From assembly GCA_040757115.1 (NCBI GenBank), contig JBFLYA010000157.1:1-8666 (forward strand): a stretch of DNA of 8,666 nt. The letters are read 5' to 3'. Under the pieces are notes generated by a model. The model was not told the DNA's origin, did no database searches, and was given only the letters and a program-made list of their open reading frames with translations. The position numbers and the translations under genes are program-made. This DNA is from a bacterium. Lineage in GTDB: Bacteria > UBA9089 > CG2-30-40-21 > SBAY01. Within the stretch, counting starts at the first letter, position 1, and each line of letters begins with the position of its first letter. Below, one piece after another: positions 1 to 6,349 of the stretch.

Positions 1-202
1 TGTATTTTGGAATTTGTGATTTGGAATTTTGCCACTCACTCCGCTCTCCTGCAATCTCTAATCTCCCATTCATAGTTTATCCTTGCTTACCTCATCTTGT
101 TACCCAACTTGTGGGTAAGGATTAGATCCCCGCCAGCGGGGGACAACGGCCAATCAATCACTTGAATGGCGACAGAGCACTAGATTAAGACACCACCAAG
201 AT
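1..202. other. Non-coding region with hairpins downstream of the secreted discoidin-like gene
   Basis: No convincing gene is present. The first 70 bases form a degenerate tract (TTTGGAATTTGTGATTTGGAATTT-like, then a pyrimidine-rich run) resembling the low-complexity tracts elsewhere in the window. Two short perfect hairpins follow: TTACCCA (100-106) with TGGGTAA (112-118), and CCCCGC (128-133) with GCGGGG (136-141). Neither is followed by a T-run on either strand, so I do not call an intrinsic terminator, although the GC-rich hairpin lies downstream of the minus-strand gene and could help end or protect its transcript. Confidence 0.5.
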
Positions 203-766
203 TCAGGGTTCAATGACCCAGCCAAAAACTTCTATCTCAGCAACAGGAATATTAATTGCAGAATAAATCTTTAATTTTGAGGTAGTTAAAGGGTTGAATG
301 TTAATGTTATTATATTTTTGCCCTCATTATTAAGACTTCTTAAATTCTCCCATTGTTGATTTACCGGGTCATAATAATGAAAAGAAAATTTGGTATCAAT
401 CATCTTTTCCGCCGGTGTTAAATAAACAACCACTTTATCAATTACCCGTGAGTAATGAAAATCCAATTCATACCACAAAGGAACTAAATTACTACCTTGT
501 TTATCCCCATCAATCAAAGAATTATCTGCTATCAAGGCAGTAGTTCTATATTTACTCTGGGCAATATTCTGGTAGGAAACCTTTTTAGCCTCGGTTAATT
601 GTTGTTTAAGATTTGCATTTTCCTCTTTTAAGACTTTGTTTTCTTCCTTAATTTTCTCAACATCTTTTAGTAATTTAAAATCATCTAATACCCCGGCAAA
701 GCCATAGCTTGCAAAAAATAAACTTACTACCACCATATTTGTTCCTGCTAAAAATTTTTTTATCAT
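203..766 (-). CDS. Secreted coiled-coil protein with a discoidin-like (F5/8 type C-like) domain
   Basis: The 187-residue protein starts with a signal peptide (MIKKF, hydrophobic core around residues 10-24, probable cleavage after A24). Residues about 27-62 are rich in K, E and L with heptad character (DVEKIKEENKVLKEENANL), which suggests a short coiled coil. Residues about 75-184 resemble a galactose-binding/discoidin jelly-roll: LIDGD near 84-88, a WYELDF strand, then VIDKVVVYL, the usual order of this fold. It is probably exported and may oligomerise through the coiled coil and bind a carbohydrate or cell-surface ligand; the ligand is unknown. The ATG is fixed by AGGAGGT at 774-780. A consensus promoter lies upstream. 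The protein family is not one I recognise by name, and the fold call rests on pattern only. Confidence 0.75.
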   Translation of the reverse strand: MIKKFLAGTNMVVVSLFFASYGFAGVLDDFKLLKDVEKIKEENKVLKEENANLKQQLTEAKKVSYQNIAQSKYRTTALIADNSLIDGDKQGSNLVPLWYELDFHYSRVIDKVVVYLTPAEKMIDTKFSFHYYDPVNQQWENLRSLNNEGKNIITLTFNPLTTSKLKIYSAINIPVAEIEVFGWVIEP

Positions 767-806
767 TTTCTTTACCTCCTGAAGTTCTTTTTCTTAAATT
801 ACTTTA

Positions 807-835
807 ATTATATCATAAATATTCTACGGTGTCAA
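807..835 (-). promoter_or_regulatory. Sigma-70 type promoter for the 203-766 gene
   Basis: Read on the minus strand, TTGACA (830-835) and TATAAT (807-812) are separated by exactly 17 bp, a perfect consensus pair. The predicted start of transcription is near 800, leaving a leader of about 34 nt that includes the AGGAGGT ribosome-binding site at 774-780. Confidence 0.85.
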
Positions 836-898
836 TATTTTTAAATTAATGGGTTAGGTAAAAGATAAGAGTTAACATCCTTCAATTCAAATAAAGTA

Positions 899-927
899 TT
901 GACATCCGCTCAAAAATATGTTATTAT
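899..927 (+). promoter_or_regulatory. Sigma-70 type promoter for the DUF234 ATPase gene
   Basis: TTGACA (899-904) and TATTAT (922-927) are separated by 17 bp. The predicted start of transcription is near 934, about 26 nt before the ATG. The -35 boxes of this promoter and of its divergent partner are only 63 bp apart, so a single bound regulator could affect both, although no operator palindrome is evident between them. Confidence 0.8.
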
Positions 928-959
928 TTACTCTAAAGTAAGTTACTAAGGAATAATCT

Positions 960-2378
960 ATGTTTGTAAATAGAGAAAAAGAACTTGCGGTATTAGAAAA
1001 AAGATTTACTTCCAACGAACCAGAGTTTTTAGTCATCTATGGAAGAAGGAGAGTAGGGAAAACAGAGCTTATCAGGCACTTTATTAAAAACAAGCCGCAT
1101 ATTTACTTCTTAGCCGATAAGCGGTCTGAAAAAGAACAATTGGAGCTTTTCTCAACACTTTGTCAGGAATATTTTACCGACCCTTTCCTGAATCTTCAGC
1201 CTTTTACCTCCTGGGATTCTGCCTTTGCCTATCTTTCCGGGAAGATTACGGATAGATTTATTTTAGTCTTTGATGAATTTCCTTATTTGGTTGAGACGAA
1301 TCCATCGCTTCCTTCAATCTTACAACGACATTGGGATACAAACATTAGTCAGGGGAAGATATTTCTTATTCTCTGCGGTTCATCGATGAGTTTTATGGAA
1401 AAAGAGGTACTCTCTTACAAAAGCCCTCTCTATGGCAGAAGAACAGGGCAATTCTTAATAAAACCGTTTAACTTCGTTCAAATAAGGAACTTCTTCCCTG
1501 AAAAGAGCTTAACAGAATTAGTTGAAATCTCTGCAGTATTTGGCAATATTCCTCAATACCTCAAGTGTGTCTATCCACAACTAAATACATTTGATAATAT
1601 CAGGGAGAATATACTTAAAGAGGATAAACTACTCTTCAGAGAGGTTCAATTTATCTTAATGGAAGAACTCCGCACTCCACAAAACTACTTTGCCATCCTT
1701 AAGGCAATATCTTTTAGTAAGACAAAGGTAAATGAAATAGTCCAATTTACAGGTCTGGAGAGGGGAATGGTTGGAAAATATCTTGATGTTTTGATTGGTT
1801 TAGGATTAATAGAAAGAAAGGTTCCGATAACAGAAAAAATTCCCCTTAAATCCAGAAAAGGGATTTATGTTATAAGGGATAATTTCTTTAGATTCTGGTT
1901 TAGATTTGTCTATCCCAATCTCTCTTATCTTGAAGAGGCAAGAGAGGATTATGTAATGGATATAATCAGGCGTGATTTTACTACATATCTGGGAGAGACA
2001 TTTGAAGAGATTGCCAGAGAATACATCTTTTCTCTTTCATTGGATGATAAATTGCCGGCTAAATTTGATAAAATTGGCAGTTTTTGGGACAGCGAAGAAG
2101 AGATAGATATTGTTGGCATCAATGAGAAGGAAAAGGCTATTCTCTTTGGCGAATGCAAATGGACAAACAAACCCGTAGATTTGGATGTATATTCTGCTTT
2201 ACTCAAGAAGAAAGATAGAGTCCTCTGGTATAAGGATGGAAGGAAGGAATATTTTGTGTTGTGTAGTAAGAGTGGATTTACCGATGCGGTGAAAAAACTA
2301 TCAGAAAAAGAAAGCATCTTATTGATTGATATTGGAGAGACTAAGCCTGACTTTCGCATTTTGAAGAAACAGAGGTAA
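960..2378 (+). CDS. ATPase_2/DUF234 family P-loop ATPase with a C-terminal nuclease-like domain
   Basis: The 472-residue protein opens with an archaeal-type ATP-binding domain: Walker A GRRRVGKT at residues 28-35, Walker B ILVFDEF at 101-107, and a sensor-like FLILCGSS at 135-142. A winged-helix segment follows at about 245-295 (VNEIVQFTGLERGMVGKYL). The C-terminal DUF234 region carries EID at 381-383 and ECK at 398-400, the D...ExK spacing of PD-(D/E)XK nucleases. Families of this build (PF01637 plus PF03008) are widespread in archaea and candidate-phylum bacteria; their role is unresolved. I infer an ATP-dependent DNA-associated protein. AAGGA at 948-952 lies 7 nt before the ATG. The gene has its own promoter, ends 26 bp from the convergent xerD, and looks intact. 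It may be horizontally acquired, judging only from the family's scattered distribution. Confidence 0.85.
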   Translation: MFVNREKELAVLEKRFTSNEPEFLVIYGRRRVGKTELIRHFIKNKPHIYFLADKRSEKEQLELFSTLCQEYFTDPFLNLQPFTSWDSAFAYLSGKITDRFILVFDEFPYLVETNPSLPSILQRHWDTNISQGKIFLILCGSSMSFMEKEVLSYKSPLYGRRTGQFLIKPFNFVQIRNFFPEKSLTELVEISAVFGNIPQYLKCVYPQLNTFDNIRENILKEDKLLFREVQFILMEELRTPQNYFAILKAISFSKTKVNEIVQFTGLERGMVGKYLDVLIGLGLIERKVPITEKIPLKSRKGIYVIRDNFFRFWFRFVYPNLSYLEEAREDYVMDIIRRDFTTYLGETFEEIAREYIFSLSLDDKLPAKFDKIGSFWDSEEEIDIVGINEKEKAILFGECKWTNKPVDLDVYSALLKKKDRVLWYKDGRKEYFVLCSKSGFTDAVKKLSEKESILLIDIGETKPDFRILKKQR

Positions 2379-2404
2379 GAATATCAAGGGGCACCATCTC
2401 CTAT

Positions 2405-3304
2405 TTACGCTCTTGGATGATACTTTGCATGAAGTGTCTTCAATCTTGCCTGATGAATATGCGTATAAATTTGTGTTGTCGTAATATTCACATGCCCTAA
2501 CATCTCCTGAACACTTCGCAAGTCAGCATCATTAGATAATAAATGTGTTGCAAATGAATGACGCAAGGTATGAGGAGAAATTTCCTTCTTTATTCCACAC
2601 AATCGAGCATATCTTTTGATAATCTTCCACAGTGCCTGTCTTGTTATTCCCTTTCCTCGCCAATTTACAAACAGATTTTCGATGATATTATCATTTTTAA
2701 CTAAATATGGTCTGGCTTTTTCCAGATATTCTCTCAGGTAAGTTAATGCTGTTTGACCGATAGGCACTATCCTTTCTTTTGAGCCCTTGCCTAAAATATT
2801 TGCAAACCCTATTTCTAAATTGACCTGCCCCACATTTAAAAGTATAACCTCTGAAACCCGAGCACCTGTGGCATACATAAATTCTAACATCGCTTTATCT
2901 CTTAGACCTAATGGTTGGTTAATATCGGGTTGATTTAATAATGATTCTATCTCTTTATAGGTTAAAAACTTAGGTAATTTACTCACCGCCCATGATTTTG
3001 TATATGGAGATTCTAAATAAAGGGTTGGATTATAACTAATTTGTCCCTCGTTCTCCAGAAATCGATAAAATGCCTTAATACTTGCTACCTTTCTACTGAT
3101 ACTTGATGATTTTAAATGATTATTTCTTAGATAGGTAAGATAATTTAAGACATTTATCTCTTTTGAATCAACTGATTGTATGTTATTTTTTTCAAGGAAC
3201 AAGATATATTGTCCAATATCACTCTCATACGCAAAGCAGGTATTAGGCGATAATCCTCGTTCTATACCCAGATAATTTATAAAATTTTCAACCTTATCTT
3301 TCAT
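2405..3304 (-). CDS. xerD: Site-specific tyrosine recombinase, XerD/XerC type
   Basis: The 299-residue protein has the full catalytic set of a tyrosine recombinase: R149 (in ATGAR), K173 (in LGKGSKER), H245 and R248 (in HTLRHS), H271 (in LGHVN) and nucleophile Y280 (in QIYTHI). These positions are each one residue from those of E. coli XerD as I recall them. An N-terminal core-binding (SAM-like) domain occupies about residues 1-100. In known systems XerC and XerD act together at dif to resolve chromosome dimers at division. No partner gene or dif site is seen here, so XerD rather than XerC is a best guess from length and sequence. The start codon overlaps the stop of the upstream hydrolase (ATGA at 3301-3304), and no strong Shine-Dalgarno precedes it, so translation is probably coupled. 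The gene is the last of its minus-strand run. Confidence 0.93.
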   Translation of the reverse strand: MKDKVENFINYLGIERGLSPNTCFAYESDIGQYILFLEKNNIQSVDSKEINVLNYLTYLRNNHLKSSSISRKVASIKAFYRFLENEGQISYNPTLYLESPYTKSWAVSKLPKFLTYKEIESLLNQPDINQPLGLRDKAMLEFMYATGARVSEVILLNVGQVNLEIGFANILGKGSKERIVPIGQTALTYLREYLEKARPYLVKNDNIIENLFVNWRGKGITRQALWKIIKRYARLCGIKKEISPHTLRHSFATHLLSNDADLRSVQEMLGHVNITTTQIYTHIHQARLKTLHAKYHPRA

Positions 3305-3915
3305 TGTAAAAATGGGTTAGTTTTTCTTTCCTCTCCAATTGTTGAAATATTCCCATGTCCTGGGTAAATAATCGTTTCATCTTCTAAGATTAAAAGGTGT
3401 TGATTAATAGAATCAATTAAGGTTTTATAATCTCCACCAGGAAAATCTGTTCTCCCAATTCCACCAGCAAATAATGTATCGCCAGTAAATATAAATTTAT
3501 CTCCAGATAAACAAATACCCCCTTGTGTATGACCGGGGGTATGGATGACTTTTAATTTTAAATGACCTGTTTCAATATACTCACCATCTTCTAACAATCT
3601 ATCTGCCGAAGTAATTATCGGTTCATAAAAAAATGCGGATAGGTTTGAGGAAGAATCAGTCAGCATCACGGCATCTTTTTTATGGATAAGTATTTTTGCG
3701 CCCGTAGCATTTTTCAGCTCATTATTACCTGCAATATGGTCACTATGACCATGTGTATTAATAATATAAATGAGTTTAGTTTTTAATTCATTTAATTTAT
3801 CAAGGATTAGGTAAGCATCCCCACCAGGGTCAATAACAATTGCCTCATTTCCATCTTCTAAAATATAGCAATTACTTTCCATAAAGCCAACAACTAATTT
3901 ATGTATATTATTCAT
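3301..3915 (-). CDS. MBL-fold metal-dependent hydrolase, glyoxalase II-like (YcbL/GloB group)
   Basis: The 204-residue protein has the complete metallo-beta-lactamase metal set: THGHSDH (H55, H57, D59, H60), H129 in TPGHT, D146 in FTGDTLF and H187 in YPGHG. This is the pattern of the hydroxyacylglutathione-hydrolase-like group, which hydrolyses thioesters in the cytoplasm using a two-metal centre. The length is that of the short YcbL-like enzymes; the longer C-terminal substrate domain of classical glyoxalase II is absent, so the real substrate is uncertain. It lies between dtd and xerD, overlapping xerD by 4 nt. The sequence before its ATG is a purine-rich repeat on the coding strand, with AGAGG touching the start codon and further GAGAG units upstream; ribosome binding must depend on this tract. 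Confidence 0.9.
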   Translation of the reverse strand: MNNIHKLVVGFMESNCYILEDGNEAIVIDPGGDAYLILDKLNELKTKLIYIINTHGHSDHIAGNNELKNATGAKILIHKKDAVMLTDSSSNLSAFFYEPIITSADRLLEDGEYIETGHLKLKVIHTPGHTQGGICLSGDKFIFTGDTLFAGGIGRTDFPGGDYKTLIDSINQHLLILEDETIIYPGHGNISTIGEERKTNPFLQ

Positions 3916-3995
3916 CCTCTCTACTCTCTCTTCTTTCCTCTTTCCTCTCTCTTCTCTCTTTTCTTCTCTCTACTCTCTACTCCCTACTCCCTACT
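3916..3995. repeat. Polypyrimidine/polypurine tract between dtd and the MBL hydrolase
   Basis: About 80 bases consist almost only of C and T, with occasional A, on the plus strand; they are built from degenerate CTACTCTCTACTCCCTA-like units. On the coding (minus) strand this reads as repeats of GTAGGGA, GTAGAGA and AGAGGAAAG. The tract runs into the 3' end of dtd, encoding its last five codons and TAG stop, and reaches the ATG of the hydrolase gene. A related tract occurs at 5553-5627. Confidence 0.85.
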
Positions 3996-4420
3996 ACCAA
4001 TGTTACTGGTCCATCATTATGAATATCCACTAACATCATTGCCCCAAATTCACCCTCGGCAACTTTAATATTTGTTTTTTTCATCGTTTCTATAAATTTA
4101 ATGTATAATTCTCTGGCTAATTCCGGCGGAGCGGCTTGAGTAAAATCAGGTCTTCTGCCTTTACGACAATCACCATATAATGTAAATTGCGAAATAATCA
4201 ATGCCTGTCCTTTAATATCTAATAACGAGAGATTAAATTTATTCGATTCATCTGCGAATATTCGTAAATTAACAATTTTATTGACTAAATACTCAACATC
4301 CTTAATCGTATCCTGATGTGTTATTCCTAATAATATCACTAAGCCGTTATCTATCTTACCAATTATTTTATTATCAACTGATACCGAGGCTTCTTTTACC
4401 CGTTGTAGACAAGCACGCAT
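3977..4420 (-). CDS. dtd: D-aminoacyl-tRNA deacylase (Dtd)
   Basis: The 147-residue protein begins MRACLQRV, the usual Dtd N-terminus. It carries the active-site SQFTLYGD motif at residues 77-84 and the NDGPVT motif at 135-140, whose Gly-cisPro pair (G137-P138) inserts into the partner's active site in the dimer. Dtd removes D-amino acids (and glycine from tRNA-Ala) that were wrongly attached to tRNA, in the cytoplasm. The start lies 2 nt after the cutA stop, so the two are almost certainly co-transcribed. The final residues (VGSRE) and the stop codon are encoded by the purine-rich repeat that follows; family proteins usually end soon after GPVT plus a short strand, so the C-terminus seems to be a by-product of repeat insertion. 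The core is intact. Confidence 0.96.
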   Translation of the reverse strand: MRACLQRVKEASVSVDNKIIGKIDNGLVILLGITHQDTIKDVEYLVNKIVNLRIFADESNKFNLSLLDIKGQALIISQFTLYGDCRKGRRPDFTQAAPPELARELYIKFIETMKKTNIKVAEGEFGAMMLVDIHNDGPVTLVVGSRE

Positions 4421-4422
4421 AT

Positions 4423-4746
4423 TTACTTTCCCTTTTTTACTGATTCATTTAGCCATCTTAAATAATCTTCATTCCCGCCAATAATAGGTAAGGCAATTAT
4501 TTCAGGAACGGTATATGAATGAACCTTTTTGACCATAGTTATTAATTTCTTTAATAGAGATTTTCTTGTCTTAATTATCAACAAACTTTCCGCAGATTTA
4601 TCTATTTTATTTTCCCACCAGAAGATAGAATGGATATGCGGAATGATATTTACGCAAGCGGCGATTTTATCCTCCACTAATTTATTAGCAATTTTTGTTG
4701 CCTCTTCAGTCTGAGGTGTTGTAATTAAAACTACAATATATTTCAT
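4423..4746 (-). CDS. cutA: Divalent-cation tolerance protein CutA
   Basis: From the ATG at 4746 the protein has 107 residues and matches CutA throughout: [12 protein letters not shown] at the N-terminus, ACVNIIP near 30-36, WWENK at 43-47, ESLLIIKT at 53-60, HSYTVPEI at 76-83 and YLRWL at 95-99. CutA forms a stable trimer with a ferredoxin-like fold; it has been linked to copper and other metal tolerance, though its biochemical role is unclear. I chose ATG 4746 because the homologous N-terminus starts there and GGTGA lies 5 nt upstream. A GTG at 4755 would add three residues (M-K-E) but has no Shine-Dalgarno. The gene begins 24 nt after the 3' end of tRNA-Ala and is followed by dtd after 2 nt. 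Confidence 0.94.
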   Translation of the reverse strand: MKYIVVLITTPQTEEATKIANKLVEDKIAACVNIIPHIHSIFWWENKIDKSAESLLIIKTRKSLLKKLITMVKKVHSYTVPEIIALPIIGGNEDYLRWLNESVKKGK

Positions 4747-4770
4747 TTCTTTCACCGATTACTTTCTTTT

Positions 4771-4845
4771 TGGTGGAGGTGAGGGGAATTGAACCCCTGA
4801 CCTCTTCCATGCCAAGGAAGCGCGCTCCCGCTGCGCCACACCCCC
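4771..4845 (-). tRNA. tRNA-Ala (anticodon GGC), CCA encoded
   Basis: On the minus strand a full cloverleaf folds: acceptor GGGGGTG/CACCTCC, D-arm GCGC/GCGC, anticodon stem CTTCC/GGAAG with loop TTGGCAT (anticodon GGC), T-arm AGGGG/CCCCT with loop TTCAATT, discriminator A and encoded CCA at 4771-4773. The body is 72 nt plus CCA. The third acceptor pair is G3-U70, the main identity element for alanyl-tRNA synthetase, which confirms alanine. It sits directly upstream of cutA, so 3' processing of the tRNA would release a cutA mRNA with a leader of about 24 nt. I find no clear promoter just before it. Confidence 0.97.
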
Positions 4846-4905
4846 ACATAAGTAAACGTTGAACGGAGCCTGACGAAAGAAAGAATTTTCTCTGCTCCAT
4901 AGTCT

Positions 4906-5093
4906 TAGTGTCGTGTTGAACAAATAACGCACGGAATTTAATTCTGGTAACTGGTGATTGGTAATTGGTAATTAAATACCGTCCGATTGAGCTTATGACG
5001 AAGCCATTTAACCAATTACCAGTTACCAGTTATCCGTTTGCAGGTTATGAAATCTGATGATACGCCGTGCAAAACTTACTCAACACCACATTA
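4906..5093. mobile_element. MITE-like 188-bp element with imperfect terminal inverted repeats
   Basis: The two 29-nt ends, 4906-4934 and the reverse complement of 5065-5093, match at 21 of 29 positions; both end inward with GCACGG. Inside lies a second inverted repeat built of GGTAACTGG units: 4946-4969 pairs with 5011-5034 at 21 of 24 positions. There is no coding capacity. The right end begins with the rsfS stop codon (TTA at 5091-5093). GCTCC occurs on both outer sides (4894-4898 and 5094-5098), a possible 5-bp target duplication, but it would require extending the left end, so I treat it as weak. This fits a non-autonomous element or its decayed remains. Confidence 0.6.
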
Positions 5094-5450
5094 GCTCCTT
5101 GCATTATGCTCTATCACCTTCGCATCTGCCCATAGTCCTTCCAAATCATAGAATTTCCGTGTCTCTTCATAAAATATATGGATAATCACATCACATAAAT
5201 CTATCAATATCCAATTTCCCCATTCATATCCTTCGATATGGTGAATTTTAAACTTTTCTTTAGTTGCTAATTCATCTATTGCATCCGCAATCGCTCTAAT
5301 TTGAACATCTGATGTGCCACTGCAAATAACAAAATAATCCGTCATATCCGTTAATTTTTTCATTTCTAAAATAACCACATCATTTGCTTTTTTATTAAGT
5401 GCCGCCTCGGCACAATGTAGGGCTATTTTTTTAGCCGATTTTATTGGCAA
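5091..5450 (-). CDS. rsfS: Ribosomal silencing factor RsfS (Iojap/DUF143 family)
   Basis: The 119-residue protein shows the family pattern in order: VVILEMKKLTDMTDYFVICS at about 25-44, GTSDVQ, then EGYEWGNWILIDL at 73-85, VIIHIF at 88-93 and YDLEGLW at 101-107. RsfS binds ribosomal protein L14 (uL14) and blocks joining of the 30S and 50S subunits, reducing translation when nutrients are short. The start is TTG at 5448-5450, supported by AAAGGAG at 5459-5465 and by the lack of an in-frame ATG upstream. yqeK lies upstream, as in many bacteria, but 210 bp away, separated by a repeat element. The stop codon coincides with the end of the 4906-5093 element. Length and core are normal. Confidence 0.95.
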   Translation of the reverse strand: MPIKSAKKIALHCAEAALNKKANDVVILEMKKLTDMTDYFVICSGTSDVQIRAIADAIDELATKEKFKIHHIEGYEWGNWILIDLCDVIIHIFYEETRKFYDLEGLWADAKVIEHNARS

Positions 5451-5458
5451 ATTATCAT

Positions 5459-5465
5459 CTCCTTT
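5459..5465 (-). promoter_or_regulatory. Ribosome-binding site of rsfS, deciding its TTG start
   Basis: AAAGGAG on the minus strand, with 8 nt between AGGAG and the TTG at 5450. The nearby ATG (5456-5458) is in another frame and hits a stop after five codons, so the TTG is preferred. Confidence 0.8.
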
Positions 5466-5470
5466 AAATA

Positions 5471-5650
5471 AGAGGAACGCTCTCGGATGAAATTAAGCGG
5501 TAATTTTATTAGCCTTCGCACACCGCAAATTTTTCCTTCACCCCCACTTTTTAAGTAGAGAGTAGAGAGTAGAAAGTAGGAATTTTGTTTTATTTACTTC
5601 CTATTTCCCATTTCTTACTTCCTATTTTTATCCGAGAGGCTTCTAAGAGA
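5471..5650. repeat. Inverted-repeat element filling the yqeK-rsfS spacer
   Basis: The ends carry CTCTCGGATGAA (5480-5491) on one side and the reverse complement CTCTCGGATAA (5628-5638) on the other, with partial extension outward (AAGAGGAACG against TTAGAAGC). Within it, 5553-5580 is made of AGTAGAGAGTAGA units and 5594-5627 of ACTTCCTATTTCCC-like units that are roughly their reverse complement. A smaller pair, GCGGT (5497-5501) and ACCGC (5522-5526), lies near the left end. No gene is encoded. The architecture (terminal inverted repeat outside, degenerate simple repeats in opposed orientation inside) matches the 4906-5093 element although the sequences differ. Confidence 0.6.
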
Positions 5651-5660
5651 AGGTTAAGGT

Positions 5661-6263
5661 CTATATATCATAATACTTTATCTTATCCTGTAAGGTATTT
5701 ATCAATTCATTCCTTGCCTCAATGGAACGAGGATGAATACTACCATTGGACTTTAAAATATCAAGAATCTTGAAATTTATTATCCAAAAAGTAACTATTC
5801 CCAGCTCTGTTATCGCAATATTTTTTAATCTTTGATATGATTTTTCTTCACCGTTACTTTTCATATACTCCATATAGTCAGCAACATAAACTATTTTCTC
5901 CAGAGTAGATGAATTTTTATCTAATGTTGGATGAATTCTGATTGCTCGTAGGATTTCCTTATCTGTAATTCCAAATTTTTCTTGAGCTAACACCATTCCT
6001 ACGGGAGCGTGCCATAATTGTTTCTCCTTACTCTCCAGTTCATCTAAAATAATTCCATATTTTTTTAAGTAATCTTTTAATAATTCATCCGATAAATCCT
6101 TGGCGCAATCATGTAATAAAGCGGCTATCCTTACCTTATGTGGCTCAACAACATAATGTCGGGCTAAAAAAGAGGCTAAATTTTGAGTATTAAGACAATG
6201 ATTGTATCTTTTTTGAGAAAGAATGTCCTTTAATTTTAACTCAATTTTATCTAACTCTACCAA
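5661..6263 (-). CDS. yqeK: YqeK-family HD-domain hydrolase (bis(5'-nucleosyl)-tetraphosphatase, symmetrical)
   Basis: The 200-residue protein has the HD-superfamily metal ligands in YqeK spacing: H22 (in RYNHCLNT), H51-D52 (in LLHDCAKDL), H85 (in WHAPVG), H111 (in IRIHPTLD) and D129 (in VYVADYME). Studied YqeK enzymes cleave Ap4A symmetrically to two ADP using an iron centre, lowering this stress-linked nucleotide in the cytoplasm. The start is TTG at 6261-6263, with AGAGGT at 6270-6275 giving a 6-nt gap. The gene precedes rsfS as in the common nadD-yqeK-rsfS cluster; nadD is not next to it here, its place being taken by a promoter and the 6350-6639 element. Biochemical activity is inferred from family membership. 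Confidence 0.92.
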   Translation of the reverse strand: MVELDKIELKLKDILSQKRYNHCLNTQNLASFLARHYVVEPHKVRIAALLHDCAKDLSDELLKDYLKKYGIILDELESKEKQLWHAPVGMVLAQEKFGITDKEILRAIRIHPTLDKNSSTLEKIVYVADYMEYMKSNGEEKSYQRLKNIAITELGIVTFWIINFKILDILKSNGSIHPRSIEARNELINTLQDKIKYYDI

Positions 6264-6269
6264 TTTTCT

Positions 6270-6275
6270 ACCTCT
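6270..6275 (-). promoter_or_regulatory. Ribosome-binding site of yqeK, deciding its TTG start
   Basis: AGAGGT on the minus strand lies 6 nt before the TTG at 6263. No in-frame ATG occurs nearby upstream, so the TTG is the best start. Confidence 0.7.
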
Positions 6276-6307
6276 TGAAAAATCAGGGATTTTTTTACTT
6301 ATATGTA

Positions 6308-6336
6308 ATAATAACAGAAAACAGAGAAAAAGTCAA
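6308..6336 (-). promoter_or_regulatory. Sigma-70 type promoter for yqeK-rsfS
   Basis: Minus-strand TTGACT (6331-6336) and TATTAT (6308-6313) are separated by 17 bp. Transcription is predicted to start near 6301, about 38 nt before the TTG of yqeK. The -35 box is only 13 bp from the left end of the inverted-repeat element at 6350. Confidence 0.8.
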
Positions 6337-6349
6337 CGAAAATTTTATT

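Noticed and set aside
127-143. Intrinsic terminator for the discoidin-like gene
   Set aside because: The GC-rich hairpin is good, but no T-run follows on the minus strand and it is about 60 bases from the stop.
1949-2359. Minus-strand open frame of 136 codons
   Set aside because: It lies wholly antisense to the DUF234 ATPase, including its nuclease motif, and its serine-rich translation looks like nothing known.
4706-4900. Minus-strand open frame of 64 codons
   Set aside because: It runs straight through the tRNA-Ala gene and into the cutA start; the tRNA explains the sequence.
4846-4905. Promoter for tRNA-Ala
   Set aside because: Candidate hexamers (TTCGTC with TACTTA; TTGTTC with TATGGA) are weak or too near the tRNA 5' end to support a call.
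5585-5773. Plus-strand open frame of 62 codons
   Set aside because: It covers the 5471-5650 repeat element and the antisense of the yqeK C-terminus; no ribosome-binding site.
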